A DNA stretch of 64,000 bases from Chamaea fasciata (GCA_029207755.1 JARCOQ010000002.1:434001-498000); one strand, 5' to 3'; counted from the first letter of the stretch, positions 1 through 13,033 are shown. Translations and numbers: made by a program. The notes: a model not told the origin generated them from the letters alone.

Positions 1-1314
1 CCGCCTGCAGAGCCCCGTGTGTGCTGGTAATGCTCTATAAATACATTAGCAATAAATAATGGATAACCTGGATGGGCATTAAAGTGTAAACAGGAGGTGA
101 AGGGCTCTCTCCCATTACCGGTCCCCCGAGAGCCACGAGCATCCCTCTCTCCGAGTCCGGCTTGATGTTACTCCAACTGCAGAGCCCTTAGTCACAGCAG
201 TGACAATAGCATAGATCAGTGGCTCCAGAGTTGGCTAAAACAAACCAAAAATAGTCCGGAGGGCAGAGTCTTCCTCCCGATGGCACGCTGGATTTGCCTG
301 CATCAGCCTTTTTGCCCGTGGTGCTCCTCTGCCTGCTTGGGCTGACCCTCCCAAGGAGTCAGAGTCCTCTCCCTGGCACACTCCATCCCAGGAATCTTGG
401 GAGTGCCCCTGGTTTGGGAGGTTTTATCCCCCTTGGATGCACCTGAAGCGTTGAGCCATGCCAGCCGCATATGCTCCCCTGAAGTCACTGCCCTGTGGCT
501 GAAGGCGGCCCCATTCCCAAGCTGGGGGGGTTGTCCCCATCACCATGGTGACCATGCCCGCAGACGGTCCCAAGGGGTGGCATGGACACCCACCTGATGT
601 GCCGAGAGACGAGGAGATTAAACGGATTTGTGGATGTGACGTGGGACCGGCCGCCTGGGGAGGAGACTTGTGCTGAGGGTTGAAGGAGGGGATGGTCAGA
701 GTCAGTCAGGGTTTGCACTGCAGCGGGGTCCTGTGCCGCTTCCAAAGGGTCCTCACAACCCCCAGTAAAAGGGAACATTCCTGGTACCAGCTGTTAATGA
801 TACATCCCAGGGCCCACCGTCCTCCTGGGGAGGAGACCAGGGCTTGGAAAACGAGCTGGTTCTGAGTCCTTCTCCTCCTGCAGCCTTGCTCTGCCAGAGC
901 TGGGTATCAACTCATCCCCTGGCTGCAAACAGCTCGGGTATGGCTCTGCTTCGGAAGAGAGGAAAGGGATGAGCTCTTCATGTCCCCAGCTTTCCTCATG
1001 CCCAGCCATGGAGACGGGATCTGGGACCTGTGCCAGCCCGGCTCAGGGTCAGGAACCGGCAAATCCGGAGTGTCACGGTCTGCTTGGGCTCTTTCCTCTG
1101 CGAGGGGCTCTGGCAGAGAGCCTGGACAGCCGGTGTGTCCCCGGGCAGGCCTGCAGCCAGGCTGGGCATTCATGGATGGGCTGGGAATGGGGCACTCCCG
1201 AGGTTTTCCCCTCTGCAAGGGCTGCTGCCCAAGGTCTGCCTGGGGCTGGCGGCTGCTGACCTGGACATGCTCATGTCGTGATCTTTCTGGATTCTCCCCC
1301 TCTACTCTGCCCTT
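1..1314. other. Non-coding 3' flank; AT-rich unique start, no gene
   Basis: The first 110 bases are AT-rich and repeat-free (CTATAAATACATTAGCAATA, then AATAATGGATAACC), resembling the edge of a conserved non-coding element cut by the window border. From 250 to 1314 the sequence is GC-rich and unique, with no exon-like frame. Confidence 0.5.
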
Positions 1315-1842
1315 GTGAGACCCCGCCTGGAGTCCTGTGCACGGTTCTGGTGCCCCAGCACAGGAATAAGGACATGGAAGTGTTGGAGCAAGTCCAGGGG
1401 AGGTCACGGAGTTAAAAGGGGAGTGGAGCACCCTCCCTATGGAGACAGGCTAGGAGAACTGGGGCTGTTCAGCCTGGAGAAGAGAAGGTTGTGTGGAGAC
1501 CTCACAGTGCCCTCCAGGATCCAAAGGGAAGCTGGAGAGCGACCCTCCATCAGGAACTGGAGTGACAGCACCAAGGGCAATGCCTTTAAACTGCCAGAGA
1601 GAAGGTTTGGATTAGGCATTAGGAAGGAATTCCTCCCTGGGAGGGTGGTGGGGCACAGGGAGCCCAGAGCAGCTGCAGCTGCCCCTGCATCCCTGGCAGT
1701 GCCCAAGGCCAGACTGGACACTGGGGCTTGGAGCAGCCTGGGATCGAGGAGGGTGTCCCTGTCCACGGCAGGGGGTGGCACTGGACGGGCTCTAAGGTCC
1801 CTTCCAGCCCAAACCATTCTGGGATTCTGTGATTTGTGTGTT
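1315..1842 (+). mobile_element. CR1 LINE, 3' portion
   Basis: About 525 bases of 5'-truncated CR1. It contains the CR1 hallmarks GACATGGAAGTGTTGGAGCA, CTGTTCAGCCTGGAGAAGAG and the terminal CCAGCCCAAACCATTCTGGG followed by ATTCTGTGATT, the characteristic octamer tail. It is the longest typical copy in the window and has no open reverse-transcriptase frame. Confidence 0.9.
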
Positions 1843-4800
1843 TGAGCTGCTAAAAGCAGAAGAAAAACGTCCCCATCAAATTTCATGTGCATTGTATTTC
1901 CTGGATCTCCCCCGGCCATCTCCAAAACCAGGAGCAGCCTGTAATGGCAAGAGTGCATCAGTTTAGTAGGACAGCCTAGGCCACGAAGATCCATTCCAAA
2001 AGGATAATAAAGGGGATTGCTGGAGTGCAGGGAACAGGCACCTCCGCTCACCACTGATTGCCCCTCTCCTACCCTCCTCCCTGAGCCCTTCAGGCCTGTC
2101 TATCCTCCTGCATTTCTTTGGAGAGCTGCTATTTCCTGCTCTTCAGAGGTGCCAAATCCCCTTGCAGAGTGCAAGGTGTGGGTGGGTGACGAGAAGAGGG
2201 TGAGCAGGACGGCAGTGGAGCCCATGGGGGAGCTGACCTTCTCCCAGACCCCGCTTGGGGCTGAGCTGCATTCCCAGGTGGTGGCTGATGCAAAGCTGCT
2301 GGAGCATCCCAAATTCTCCGGTCAAGTGGAAGCCAAGGGGGCAATGCAATCAGAGAGCAGGCAGCTGACTGAGCTCCCTCCACTGCTCCAGCATGTCCTT
2401 CCCTGGATGTTTTTCACTGCCAGCCAGCTGAGCTCTCCTTACTACACCGAGCAAATGAAAAAGTGTAAATTCCCCCAAGCTCGGGACGGGGGGAAGGTCA
2501 CAATTACTCACACTGAAGCTGACAATTAATAATGGAGATCTGACAAATTACACGCTCACCTGGGATCGTGCACAGCACCTGGAGAATATTAAATTCACGC
2601 TCACAGGCACCCTGAGCTTGGAGTTGTGAAGTCCTGGTTTTGACGCCTGATGGCAGAGCTGAACTCAGAGCTCCTCCTGTGGGCATGGTGAAGGCAGGAT
2701 GGAGAATTCCTCGGGGAATTTCTGTCCTCCAGCAGCTGAAGCACTGTGAGAGGACCTGGTTTTGCCTTACTCAGGTGACAGAAATAATCTCCTGAGCCTG
2801 GAGGGGGACGAAAGGGCAGGCACGGCCTTGCCAAGGCTCCTTTTGGCAGAAGGTGACTGGGGTGACCCTCACCAGTCCCACTCCTGCTCTGGACGGGGCC
2901 TGGGCAAATGTGGCCTCCTGGGAGACAAAGGAGGACCCAGTGTACGACCTCTGCAAAGAAGAGCACGAGACCCGGGTGTCCCACAGTCCCCCAAACCCCG
3001 ACGTTATAGCTCAGCCTTTTTTCCTCATCTCCCATGGGCGACAGCGCTTTCACGGGGTTTGGGTCTCCCTGGGGCTGGGTGGGAGGATGCGTGTGCAGCA
3101 TCCAGCAGCTCCTCTGCAGGGAACCTGCCCCCAGCAGGGCAGCTCTATGGTGAATTCATCCCCAGTCCCTGAGGAAGTGAAAGCCCCCACGCACTGGTGA
3201 CGGTTTCTGAGTCACAGCAGAGCTCAGTGCAATGTTTGGAAGTCCTGCCTGCCGAGGGGATGCTCAGGGGGAGAGGCAGAGCCTGGTGCTCAGCAGGATT
3301 ATAAATAACTTGCCGTGGGGACCTTCCAGCTTCCCTTCTGTGGCACGGCCGTAAATCCTGTGCTTTGGGAAGCACGGGTGCATTAGCGAGGACTGTGAAG
3401 CACCGGGGCCTTGGCTGGGCACTGCTGACTGAAACAGCAGCAGAAAACCCAGCTAGAAAAATGCATCCCATTGTCTTTTACCAACCACAGCAATCTGCTG
3501 GCTCAAAGTGCACTTTAGGAGATTCGCAGACTAAAGCCCAAAAGGGGCAGAAAGACCTCCAAAGCCCTTCCTGAGCTGCCCTTCAGGCCTTCACCCAAGC
3601 GGGGTGAGCTTTGCTCTGCCACCGTGGGCAGGGCAGCGCTGGCAGCACCTGAGTGAAATGCTGCAGCCAGAAGCCTTGCAGAGGGAAATGCAGACAAGGG
3701 AGGTGATAACGTCTGGTAAATGATCCTTCTCTAATTGCTGTTTTATGGTTGTTTGATGGCTGGTGTATAAAGCCCCAGCAAGCTTCATCAAGGTTGCAGT
3801 GAAACCTTCTGAGAAGCAAAGAGGGTTTGCTTTCTTCTGAGGCTGCTGCGTGGGAGGGGGGCAAGGGGAGCCCCCAGCTTCTGGTTCTTCAAAGGCGTTT
3901 CCTGAGTCACCTTCCCAGGGGATCTCTCTGCTGCTGCCCTGGGAGCTGAGGGAGGTGTCACCTGTGCAGGGTCCCTGCGCCAGGGAGGGCAGGTACCTCT
4001 CAGCAGCCCCCAAATAGCTCCCCCAATGCTGGGCGTAGAGTAGAGGTTTTTTAAAAAGAGCCCCGCCATGTGGAGAAGGCTTTAGGGGTGAAGCAGCCTG
4101 ATGTGGTCCTGTCCAGACTTATTATTAATTTCAGAGCTGCTGGAGTTGCTTGGCTCTGGTGATGCCCCAAGGGCGTGGGACCAGCTGGCCCAGGAGCAGA
4201 GGCAGCTCCGTGCCCAGTATCCACCCTCAGCCTGGGGATTGGCAGCAGGGAAAGCCACGTCCCTGTGCTGGCTGTTCTGGCACAGGGCTGTCCCTGGTGT
4301 CTCGTTCTGGGCAGGGAATTGTTTGGCCTCGGGCAGCCCTGCTCCTCTCCAGGCTGGAGGATGCTCCTTGGCACCTTCTCCTTGGGCTGCCGTAAGGATG
4401 GGGGCGGAAAGCAGCTCTTTTTGCACGAAGAATCGGCCCAAGCCCCGTTGTCCAGGGCTGCCCCACCCATCTGGGTGTCAAGTCCTGCTCAAAGCAATGA
4501 CCTCTGTCCTCTCCGTTGAGGAAGCTCTCCCTCCTCTCCATGTTGGTCCTTGCCCCTCTCTGCAGAGCATCCCTGTCCCTCCTTGCCCCGCTCAGCACTC
4601 TTCCCAGGGCTGGAAGGAGTCACACATCCATGAGAGCCCCAGGACACGGTCCCCAGAGGCAGCCCTGGCAGGTCGCTTCCGCCTGGCACCAGGGATGCTC
4701 CAGCTGTGGTGGCTCTTGTTTACTGGTCTGAGGCCTGCAAAAGATTAGGAGAAAACAGATGGCTTCTAATTGGCAGTGCCAGCTTACTTCCTGCTCTCCA

Positions 4801-5865
4801 GAGAAACCATTAAATTAAGGCTTAAATCAAACTTCGTACAAGTTAGGAGGCTGTTTGTAATTATTTCAAAATCTAGACAGATTTAAGGGCCTGGGTTAAG
4901 GCTCTGTTTACTGTAATGAATGAAAAATGCCTGCTCTGTCCTGTAAGGCTGAGCGGCAGAGGGTTGTAGTGCTGGAAATGGGACCAGCAAAATCCTCAGG
5001 CTCTGATGACTGAAGTTTTGGGGAAAAGCAAGAGGTCGTGGACTTTGGCCGGGCTTTTCTGTGAGAGCAGACGTGTGATGGGGCTGCTGAGGAGCACACA
5101 GCTCACCCTGGGACACAGTGACACCATCAGGAGGCTCTGGACACCCGTGGGGAGTCACAACGTGTTCAGGGCTGAGCAAAGCCTGGGGATAATTTTAATT
5201 GAAGCTGAAGGCAGCTCGGTTAAGAGAAACAAAATTTAATAGGCTGACCAGCTAAGGCTGATTAAAAGGGAGCGATGCCTCTGGATCTCCCGTGAGCATC
5301 TCCCACTGGAGCAGCGTGGATTGGCAGCTGCTCCAAGGATGTGCGTCAGCCCATGTGTTTGGGACACACCGGTGTCACCTGTGAGCCCTTAAAAAATCCT
5401 CTGGGAAGAGTTTTTGTTGTCACTCCTAAAAAACCAACAGACCCGCGACTCCCACCAAGAAATGTCTGGAACTTCTCCAGCTCTCGACCCAGCCATGGTG
5501 GAACTTCTCTCAAGCCCTCCTGACTGACCCACACAGGGGCCGCGTTCACCCCTCCTCAGGAAAAGTGCCTCTTGCTAATTGCTGTGGGTGTTAGAGCTCC
5601 CGACAGGACGAGTGCCACACCGCGTGTCCTGCCTCCTCCAAGATGCAATCCAAGCCTCCTGGGGCACGGAGAGCTGGCCAAGCATCCTCCCGTGGGGCTG
5701 GGAGGGAGAGGTTCCAGCATCCCAGTGCAGGAAGCTGTCACCAAGCCTCTGGGGACAGCGGCCGGCGGGCTGTCCCACGCCGCGGGTCCCCCTGCTGGCC
5801 CCAGCCTGGGCTGGCTCCCCGGGAGTTGATGCGGTGGTGGAGGAAAGGTTGTGCAGGACGTCCTG
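1843..5865. other. Non-coding 3' flank with an AT-rich island at 4.74-4.98 kb
   Basis: Mostly unique GC-rich DNA without repeats that I recognise. At 4740-4980 an AT-rich segment carries TTCTAATTGG, CATTAAATTAAGGCTTAAAT and TTTGTAATTATTTCAAAATC. A smaller one at 5190-5265 has GGGATAATTTTAATTGAAG and AATTTAATAGG. These look like enhancer sequence, but conservation cannot be shown here. Confidence 0.4.
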
Positions 5866-6480
5866 GAGTATGAGGTTGGAAGGGGTTTCAGGGATCATCT
5901 GGTCCGACCTTTCTGGGACAAGCCAGCCCAGCACCCTCACAGATGGATTTTAAAAGTGTCCAGAGTGGAGGAATCCTCTGCTTCTCTGGGGAGATTATTC
6001 CAAGGGCTGATCCTTCTCGCTGAGAAAAATTATCCTCTTGAGTCTAGCTGGAATATCCCCAGGGGAAAAAAACCAACAAAAAACCAAACGAAAAACCCCT
6101 GTACCCATTACCTCTCATCTTTTCTGTCCAAGGGAATCTCCATCTTCTCAGCAGCCGCCCCAGAATACGGTGATATTGTTCTTTTCCCAAGGCTGGACCA
6201 ACCCAGGGCTCTCAGCCTTCCCTCCCCTGGCAGCTTTCCCAGTCCTTGGGTCAGCTCTGGGGCCCTTCCCTGGGCCCTCTCCCACACCTTTTCTGTATAG
6301 CACGGGCCAAAACCGGGCACAGGATTCCAGGAGTGGCCCGAGGAGTGCCGAGTGGGATAATGACTTCTGTGTCCCAGCTGGTGATGCCCTGGCTGGTGGG
6401 GGGGTCCCGTTTTGTGCCCAGCCTGTTCCCAAGGCTGATCCACTGCAGGGAAGGAGCTGATCCATTTCTGTGCACTGCCA
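5866..6480 (-). mobile_element. Older, diverged CR1 LINE 3' portion
   Basis: Begins with a diverged form of the reverse-complemented CR1 tail (ATGAGGTTGGAAGGGGTTTC, then ATCATCTGGTCCGACC). Recognisable CR1 blocks follow: AGGGCTGATCCTTCTCGCTG, a CATCTTCTCAGCAGCC-like block and GCACAGGATTCCAGGAGTGG. It matches the common GC-rich subfamily poorly and is probably an older subfamily. The right border is uncertain. Confidence 0.65.
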
Positions 6481-6529
6481 GGGAGGGTGGAAATACCCCA
6501 CGCGTGGGCACCGACTCCCTGATAATTTC

Positions 6530-6800
6530 CTAGCAACCTAGAAAAGTATTGATTGTGCCAGGCAGCACATTCATGCTTCATCTCAGAGTGAAAAATTCGG
6601 TGCTGCCATGCAGTAAATTCAGCAAAGCATTCACAATTAATGCACAGTTCCTGGCCGTGCCTCTTGGATAGGCTGCCAGGACTGATTGATGATTGGAATT
6701 CTGCTAACTGCTTTAAGGAGCAAATTAAGGAGCGAGTTAAAATATCTGTGCTTTGGGCATGGAAAAACAGCTTCGGTGAGTAAGCTGGAAGATCACATTA
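6530..6800. promoter_or_regulatory. Candidate conserved non-coding element
   Basis: A repeat-free AT-rich island with TGATTGATGATTGG (6683-6696; a PBX/HOX-type TGATTGAT core), CACAATTAATGCAC and GGAGCAAATTAAGGAGCGAG. A run of such motifs in unique DNA between CR1 copies is typical of developmental enhancers. This rests on composition alone. Confidence 0.35.
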
Positions 6801-7309
6801 GTCTAGACAGGCCTCTCGGCTGCCTCCAAAGGAGTTCCATCTTCGTCCACCCCTGGTCAGCCCCACGGAAAAGGAGCAACACCCCTGGGCACGTGCAAAG
6901 GGTCAATTCCTGCTCCCACAGGAGGATTTTTAGTGAAGTGAGAGCTGGAGGCGCACCAGACCTCACAGCAACAGCTAAATGCCTCGGAAAGCAAATGGCT
7001 CAAGGGAAGATTGCCTGTTAAATGGAACAGCAAATACCAGTATCAATATCCACGGGAGGGTTTGTGATCCCTTCTTCCTGCTCATCCAGGAAAGGACGTC
7101 AGGGGCAACAGCTGCTGGAGAGGAGGAGGGGAGTGTGGAGGCTTAAGGAGCGAGATCCCTTCAGGAGACACCTCTGGGAGAAGGAAAGGGCTTTGTGCAG
7201 GGCAGACATGCAAAGGGCTGGGCAGAGGTAGAGGTGCCTCGTTTGCAGCTGGATCAGGCAGGGAGGACTCTGCCAGCCCCATCTCCTGGGACCCAGCTCT
7301 CCTCAGGAA

Positions 7310-7500
7310 AAACTCCCTGGGCCCTGCAGGAGCTGCAGACAGTGGGTACAAACTGGGAGGGTGGAAGCTGAGGCTGGGGATGAGGAAGGAATTCTTTGCT
7401 GTGAGGGTAGTGAGCTCCTGGAGCAGATTGCACAGGGACGTTGTGGACCTGGGTAAGACCTGGATCCAGCTGGTCTGCTGGGACGTGTCCCCGCTTTTGA
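7310..7500 (+). mobile_element. CR1-like fragment
   Basis: Contains GGGGATGAGGAAGGAATTCT, GCTGTGAGGGTAGTGAG and GGAGCAGATTGCACAGGGAC, which follow the order of the CR1 3' region in plus orientation but are diverged. Borders are approximate. Confidence 0.6.
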
Positions 7501-8117
7501 GCAGCGACCAAGAGGGGCTCACTCAGCCTGTTTATATATTCCAAAGGCTTTGCAGCTATTCCCGTTTCACTTTGACAATGGCCCCGTGCAGCTGGATGGC
7601 AGATCCAAGAGGGGAAGCTGTGCAACCCCGGCATGGTGAGGTGTCTCTGCAGGAAAGGCAGGCAGAGGTTGTTCAAGGAGTGAAGGAGTGCAGAAAATCC
7701 CAGTAACGTTGGAGAGCAGGCACAGAAAGGGCTCTGAGAGCCCGCTGGAAATCAAGTGGCATTAAGGCATGAATAAGCAGCTGAGGGGGAAAAATAAAAG
7801 GCCTGCGTGTTATAAAGAGGGACGAGGAGGAAGGGAGCGATTTGCTGTGGGAATGAAAGTGCTGCATCAGCCTGATGGCTCCAGCAGCAGCCGGAGGGAT
7901 TGATCTGTGCTTGCTGGGAAGAGTGCCACCACCCCAAACGACGGCTCCTCGGTGCTCCCCTGGGCACAGCCCCCTCCCCGGAGCCCTGGGCAGGCAGAAA
8001 TGCCCGGCGTAAAGCTCCTCTCTGGGCAGGGCGGTGGGAACAGCCCCCTCTGCAGAGAGGATGCTCCACACACGGTGGGAGGTGCTGTTTCCGCCTCTTT
8101 GTAAAGCTGCCTGGGCT

Positions 8118-8435
8118 TAGGTCGGAAGAGACCCTAAAAATCACCTCGTTCCACCCCCTTGCCATGGGCAAGGGACACCTTCCTCTATCCCAGGTTGGTC
8201 CAAGCCTGTGCCAGGGCCTCCCCTCCCTCACAGCCAGGAATTCCTTCCCGATATCCCATCCAACGCTGCCCTCTGGCAGTGGGAAGCCATTCCCTGTGTC
8301 CTGTCCCTCCATCCCTTGTCCCCAGTCCCTCTCCAGCTCTCCTGGAGCCCCTTTAGGCCCTGGCAGGGCTCTGAGCTCTCCCTGGAGCCTTCTCCTCTCC
8401 AGGTGAGCACCCCCAGCTCTCCCAGGCACCCGAGG
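8118..8435 (-). mobile_element. CR1 LINE 3' fragment
   Basis: Reverse-complement CR1 tail: GGAAGAGACCCTAAAAATCA, GCCATGGGCAAGGGACACC, CAGCCAGGAATTCCTTCCCG, CCTCCATCCCTTGTCCCCAG and GGAGCCTTCTCCTCTCCAGG appear in canonical order. A piece carrying the usual CAGCCTGGCCTTGGACACT block is missing. Confidence 0.9.
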
Positions 8436-10064
8436 CAGAGATAGTGAGGGGGAAGAAGGAGCAAGTAAATGGATTGAGAGAATTTATGGCTCTGGCACAA
8501 GAAATGGCTGAAAAACCCCCTTTGGGGTCAGGGGAGGAAATGCAGGGATGATTACACTTGGCTTTGCTGCTGGTGTTGTGGGAAGGTGACCCTGCTGCCA
8601 GGCACTGCAGAGTTAAACAACTTTCCCAGCCTGTGACACAGAAATATGATCTATCCGGGGGAAAGCTGTACCTTTACAGCCTTGACATCGCAGCGTGACA
8701 TTCTGGAGCTTCAGTATTCCCCTGGCAGAGCTCTGGGTAAATGCCACTGCTGGTAAAGTCTGATGACCTCTCTGGAAATTCAGGGGCAGTTGTACAGCCC
8801 TGGAGGAGGACTTGGAGAGCCTCATCTCCCGCAGCAAAAGGCCCGAAGTCCGACCACTCCATACTGAGCAGCAGCTGTGTCCCAGGCTGTATTCCAGTGC
8901 TGCCTGCTGCCTGCTACAATTCCCTGAGCACTGTGGATGTCAAACAGCAGAGCGTGGTCGTGATCTGTTGCTGTGCAGATTTTGTAGAGCCCAAAGGAAG
9001 AGCTGGGCAAATGCTTCGGCATTGAAAAAAAAAAAGGGAATAAACCTGCCCGGTGTCTGGTTGTGCACGTGGAGGGACACGGAGTGTGCCCCAGGTGCTG
9101 GGGAAGTTATGTTTGTTAGCAGCCATGACTTGTTCAATGAATTTCCCTGCATCATCCGTCAGGAGCTGACTGCAACTTCGTTATCTTTGCTGGTGGCACG
9201 GGATTATTGCCAAGTCATTTCGTGCTCCGTTGATGGCTGCAGAGCTGTCGGAGCTTAACTACACACTGGCAGAAAAAGTGAAAGGGGGAACAAAGAAAAG
9301 AGGTCTTTGGGTTGTCTTTGTACCTCCAGGAGTTTAGGCAGTAGAAACAGGAGTATCCAGGTGGAAACTCCCTCTCGGGGACATCCCATGGCACTGTGGC
9401 TCAGGTGTACACCTCAGAGGATCCTCCTTTCCACAGAAAAAGGCTTTTGTGGTTCAAGAGTACTTTTTCAAAGTCTTGAAAACACTTGCCTGCCAGTTCC
9501 TGGGTGAGTTCATCCCCAGCTTCCAGGTCCCCATTTCTTCCTGGAAACCCCAACCCTGCCCCTTACCCATTGTCTCTGACAACAGCAGAGAGGATGGATG
9601 TCCTGGCTGACTGCATCCCTCACCACCAGCTGCCCGGGATTTTGGGAAGGAATGAGCTCTGTTCACCAAGGCAGAGCGTGTAACCCTGTGTGGGAGTACT
9701 GGAGCTCTTGTCCCCTCACCTTGGCTCCCCTGGAGTCCACAGCACCATCGATCGCACCCTGGCCAGCTGCTGGAGGGTTTGTGTTGAATCTCCCCAGACA
9801 GCTCTGGCTCTGCAGGGAGTTCATTAAACATGAGCACTTTCTGTCCTGAGAGAGAATTAAATGAGTTAACACGTGCTAACGAGGAACTGAAGTGCTGGGT
9901 AATGGAGATGGCAGTGAGCGCTGCGGCGCTGGATGCAGGGATGGGGCGCAGGGGACTCGTGGGGAAGTGCCCAGAGGTCTGGCTCCTGCTGGAAAGTGTC
10001 CCTGGAATGGGAAGGATGTACAGTGCCCTGCCTGAGGAGCTGCACTGGGCCCTTCTGGGAGGGA
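8436..10064. other. Non-coding flank, no recognisable feature
   Basis: Unique sequence with one short A-run (9026-9036). No exon-like frame, RNA gene or repeat was recognised. Confidence 0.5.
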
Positions 10065-10315
10065 AATCATGGAATCACAGACTGGTTTGGGTTGGGAGGG
10101 GACCTTACAGCACATCCATTCCTAACCCCTGCCATGGGCTGGGACACCTTCCATTGTCCCAGGCTGCTCCAAGCCCTGTCCAGCCTGGCCTTGGACACTG
10201 CCAGGGATCCAGGGGCAGCCGCAGCTTCTCTGGGCACCCTGTGCCAGGGCCCCACCACCCTCACAGGGAACAATTCCTTCCCCATATCCCACCTAACTCT
10301 GCCCTCTGGCAGCTA
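10065..10315 (-). mobile_element. CR1 LINE 3' fragment
   Basis: A well-preserved reverse-complement CR1 tail beginning ATCATGGAATCACAGACTGG and running through GGGACACCTTCCATTGTCCC, the CTTGGACACTGCCAGGGATC block and the ATATCCCACCTAACTCTGCC block. Confidence 0.93.
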
Positions 10316-12904
10316 AAAGCCCTGGGATCCAAAGACAGTTGGCTACACAGCAGTGTGACAGGCACTCGGGTGCAGGAATTAAACGTGCTTGCTGTGTGCT
10401 GCTGATGGAAAAGGAGGGCAAGGAGGAAGGTGGGGAAAGGGAAAGATGAGGCAGGTGGCCAGGGACCAGAAATGCAAGCTGGAAAAATCAAAGTGGACAC
10501 AGAGTATGTGGATGGCCACAGAAACAGGCAATCAACACGTGAGATACTTTGAGGTTACTTTGCTCCTATATTTAATGTAAAGTTAACAAAGCTTAGCAAG
10601 AAAGATGCTGCTGCTGCAGCCCTGACAGCGACAGGGGAACTGGAGCTATGGCCCCAAAACTGGGGGGCTGTGAGGGAATGGGGCTGAGGGTGTGCAACTT
10701 CTGCACCTCCGTCGTACGTCAGCCCCAAATGGCGACTCCCTGCCAGCAGACTGGCACAGAGAAGTAATTCATTTGCTTTCCACGTTTTAAAGCGGCCCCA
10801 TGGAGTTAAAATCTCCATCCAGGCAGGGTTTTCCCCCGGTTCCCCTCCCTCTTGGTGGGATCCAGGGAATGGAGCTCAGGGTTTGGGTGTGATCAGTCCC
10901 TCCCTCTGCTTTGCAGGACAGCGCAGTCGTGTGAGAGGGCTGTTACTCTTGGTTTAGCAGAAAAGTGGCATTGGAGGATAAAAAAAAGGCAATGAAAAGA
11001 AGGCTTAGAATGGTAATTTCTTATTTTTTCTGCTGTCTCTATACCCGGGGCTGATAAATATTCACATTTCCCTTGGTGGAAGGGAAAGAACGGTTAGGGG
11101 AAGTGGATCTGCTTTGAGGTGGAGTACAGATCTCCATAAATTCCAATCAGCCGCTCAGGAGCGGACACAGGGGAGTGGGAATTGGTAGATAAAGCCTCAG
11201 CTGCTAAAAGAAGCACCGAGCAGCTCCTCCTGGCTGGATGGATCAGGCAGCCCTCTATATCCACGTGTGACCAGGGAAGGTGAATTTGTGGGGACTGGAG
11301 TTGTACTCTCACGTCGGATTAAATTTGGATTTATGGCCTGGAAGATTACATTGATGTGTACCTGTGGTGGAAAAGTCCTGGTTTCATTTCGAGCCCTGCT
11401 TCTTGCCTGCCAGCTAGGCACTTAGTCAAGAAAATAAAACAGAAAAGAGGCTGCTGGGACAGAAATTCTCATTTTCCTTCAGGCCAGCCCAAATAATAAA
11501 TCCGCAACCAATTAAACCTCCCACCCATCGGTGCTTCACAAACCACAGCCTCCTGGAAAGCTCGTGGCCCCAGCTGAGAGGAGCTCCTCCATTCCTCTCA
11601 CTGCACAGGTGAAGCTGTTGCTCCTAAGGGAGAAGTTTTCCTGGCTTTTGGTGGTTTTATCCTGGACATTTGCCTCTTCCAATTGTACCACCTCTCGTTT
11701 CTACCCCGTGTCTGCTCAGGTTTGCCTTTCCAAGGCTGCCAGCAAGCACTGGGGATTGTCCACACATATTTGCTTGCAAGCATCGATTAGTTTGATCACC
11801 CGCACAGCCATTATTCTTGCAAAGGCCAGGAGCTTTTAGCCTGGTTTGTTTAGTTTTCAAATGTCAGAAGCCGTGCAGTTTGCAAACAGAGAGGGAAAGG
11901 GGGATAGAAACGACCCATCCTGATAGTAAAGCTGGAACCAGAAGTAAATGTAGGTTCCCTGAACCTTGCAGGTTCAGGGAAAGGGTTGTGGGTGAGAAAA
12001 GGACAAGAAAGAGGAGAAATCCACAGGGATGTGGAGAAACTTTCCTGCAACACAGAGCTGTGTCTGCCAGTAAATCCCCTGGCACTTCAAGAAGGATCTT
12101 TGTGCTCCTTGCACTTAATGAGGGATTTTCCTGCTAACAAGTCCCCAACAAGTCTGCACCCAGGGGACAGCAGTGCTCTGCCCCTGGGGGACGGCAAAGC
12201 GCCACAAAGTGTCGGAAGGGCTCCGAAAGCACCGAGGGACTGAGCCGAAACCTCCGTGCCAGATGGGACTGTGGCTCCGAGGTCAGGGGTGAGGAATTCA
12301 CTGCACCCCAGAAGTCACCAGCCCCGGGCTTGTTTCCACAGGCAGGACCCAAAGGAATGGACCTGACCCTCAGAAAATGGAAATTAAGCTTGTAGACTGC
12401 TCCTCGCTCGTTTTTTGGAAAGCTTTTCTCTCCCGATCTTTAATCAAATGTTTCTTCAGCTTTTTATATAGTTCCTATCAAAAACCCCATCTGTGAACAA
12501 AATTTCCCTCATTTCCAGCTTAATATTTTTTTTTTCCGCGAGTCGCAAAATGTTCTTGTCTGAAAAATGTTTAATAAATTTCCCTCTGTCTCTTGCTTTT
12601 ATTAGCTGTGCTTTCCTATTCCTGACGACGCTCTCTGCCATTCCCATGTTCCAGAGCCCACTGAATTATTCAACCCATTTATTTCTGACTTTGGGTATTG
12701 TTCTGAGCTGCCAGCGTGTGCCAGTCAGATGGGAATGGGGAAGTTTTCTTCCTCCAGGGGGGAATCAAAACCCTACAGACAGAGAAATCTTATCCTGCAC
12801 TCAGGGACTTGCCTGGTATGGGATACTTGTGGGAACAGGAGGGTTTTAAGGGTCTTCAGTGTGGGGAAAAGCTCCTCCAGGATATCTTTTCCAGCCCTGG
12901 GGCC
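10316..12904. other. Non-coding flank with AT-rich unique segments
   Basis: Unique DNA. AT-rich parts at 10960-11160, 11290-11500 and especially 12370-12680 (GATCTTTAATCAAATGTTTC, TTTAATAAATTTCCCTC) may be regulatory. No coding similarity. Confidence 0.4.
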
Positions 12905-13033
12905 AACAGCAGAAGGAGGTGGAGCTGCTGGAGCAGCCTGGGATAGTGGAAGGTGCCCCTGCCCATGGCAAGGTGGGGGAATGAAATGAGCTTTAAGGTC
13001 TTTTTTCAACCCAAACCCTTCTGTGATTCCACC
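12905..13033 (+). mobile_element. CR1 LINE 3' fragment
   Basis: Plus-oriented CR1 end: GGAGCAGCCTGGGATAGTGG, CCCTGCCCATGGCAAG, TTTAAGGTCTTTTTTCAACC and the final CCCTTCTGTGATTCC. It may begin earlier, near 12840. Confidence 0.85.

Noticed and set aside
12493..12849. Plus-strand frame with a hydrophobic start
   Set aside because: AT-rich DNA gives Phe/Leu/Ile by chance. It ends inside a CR1 region.
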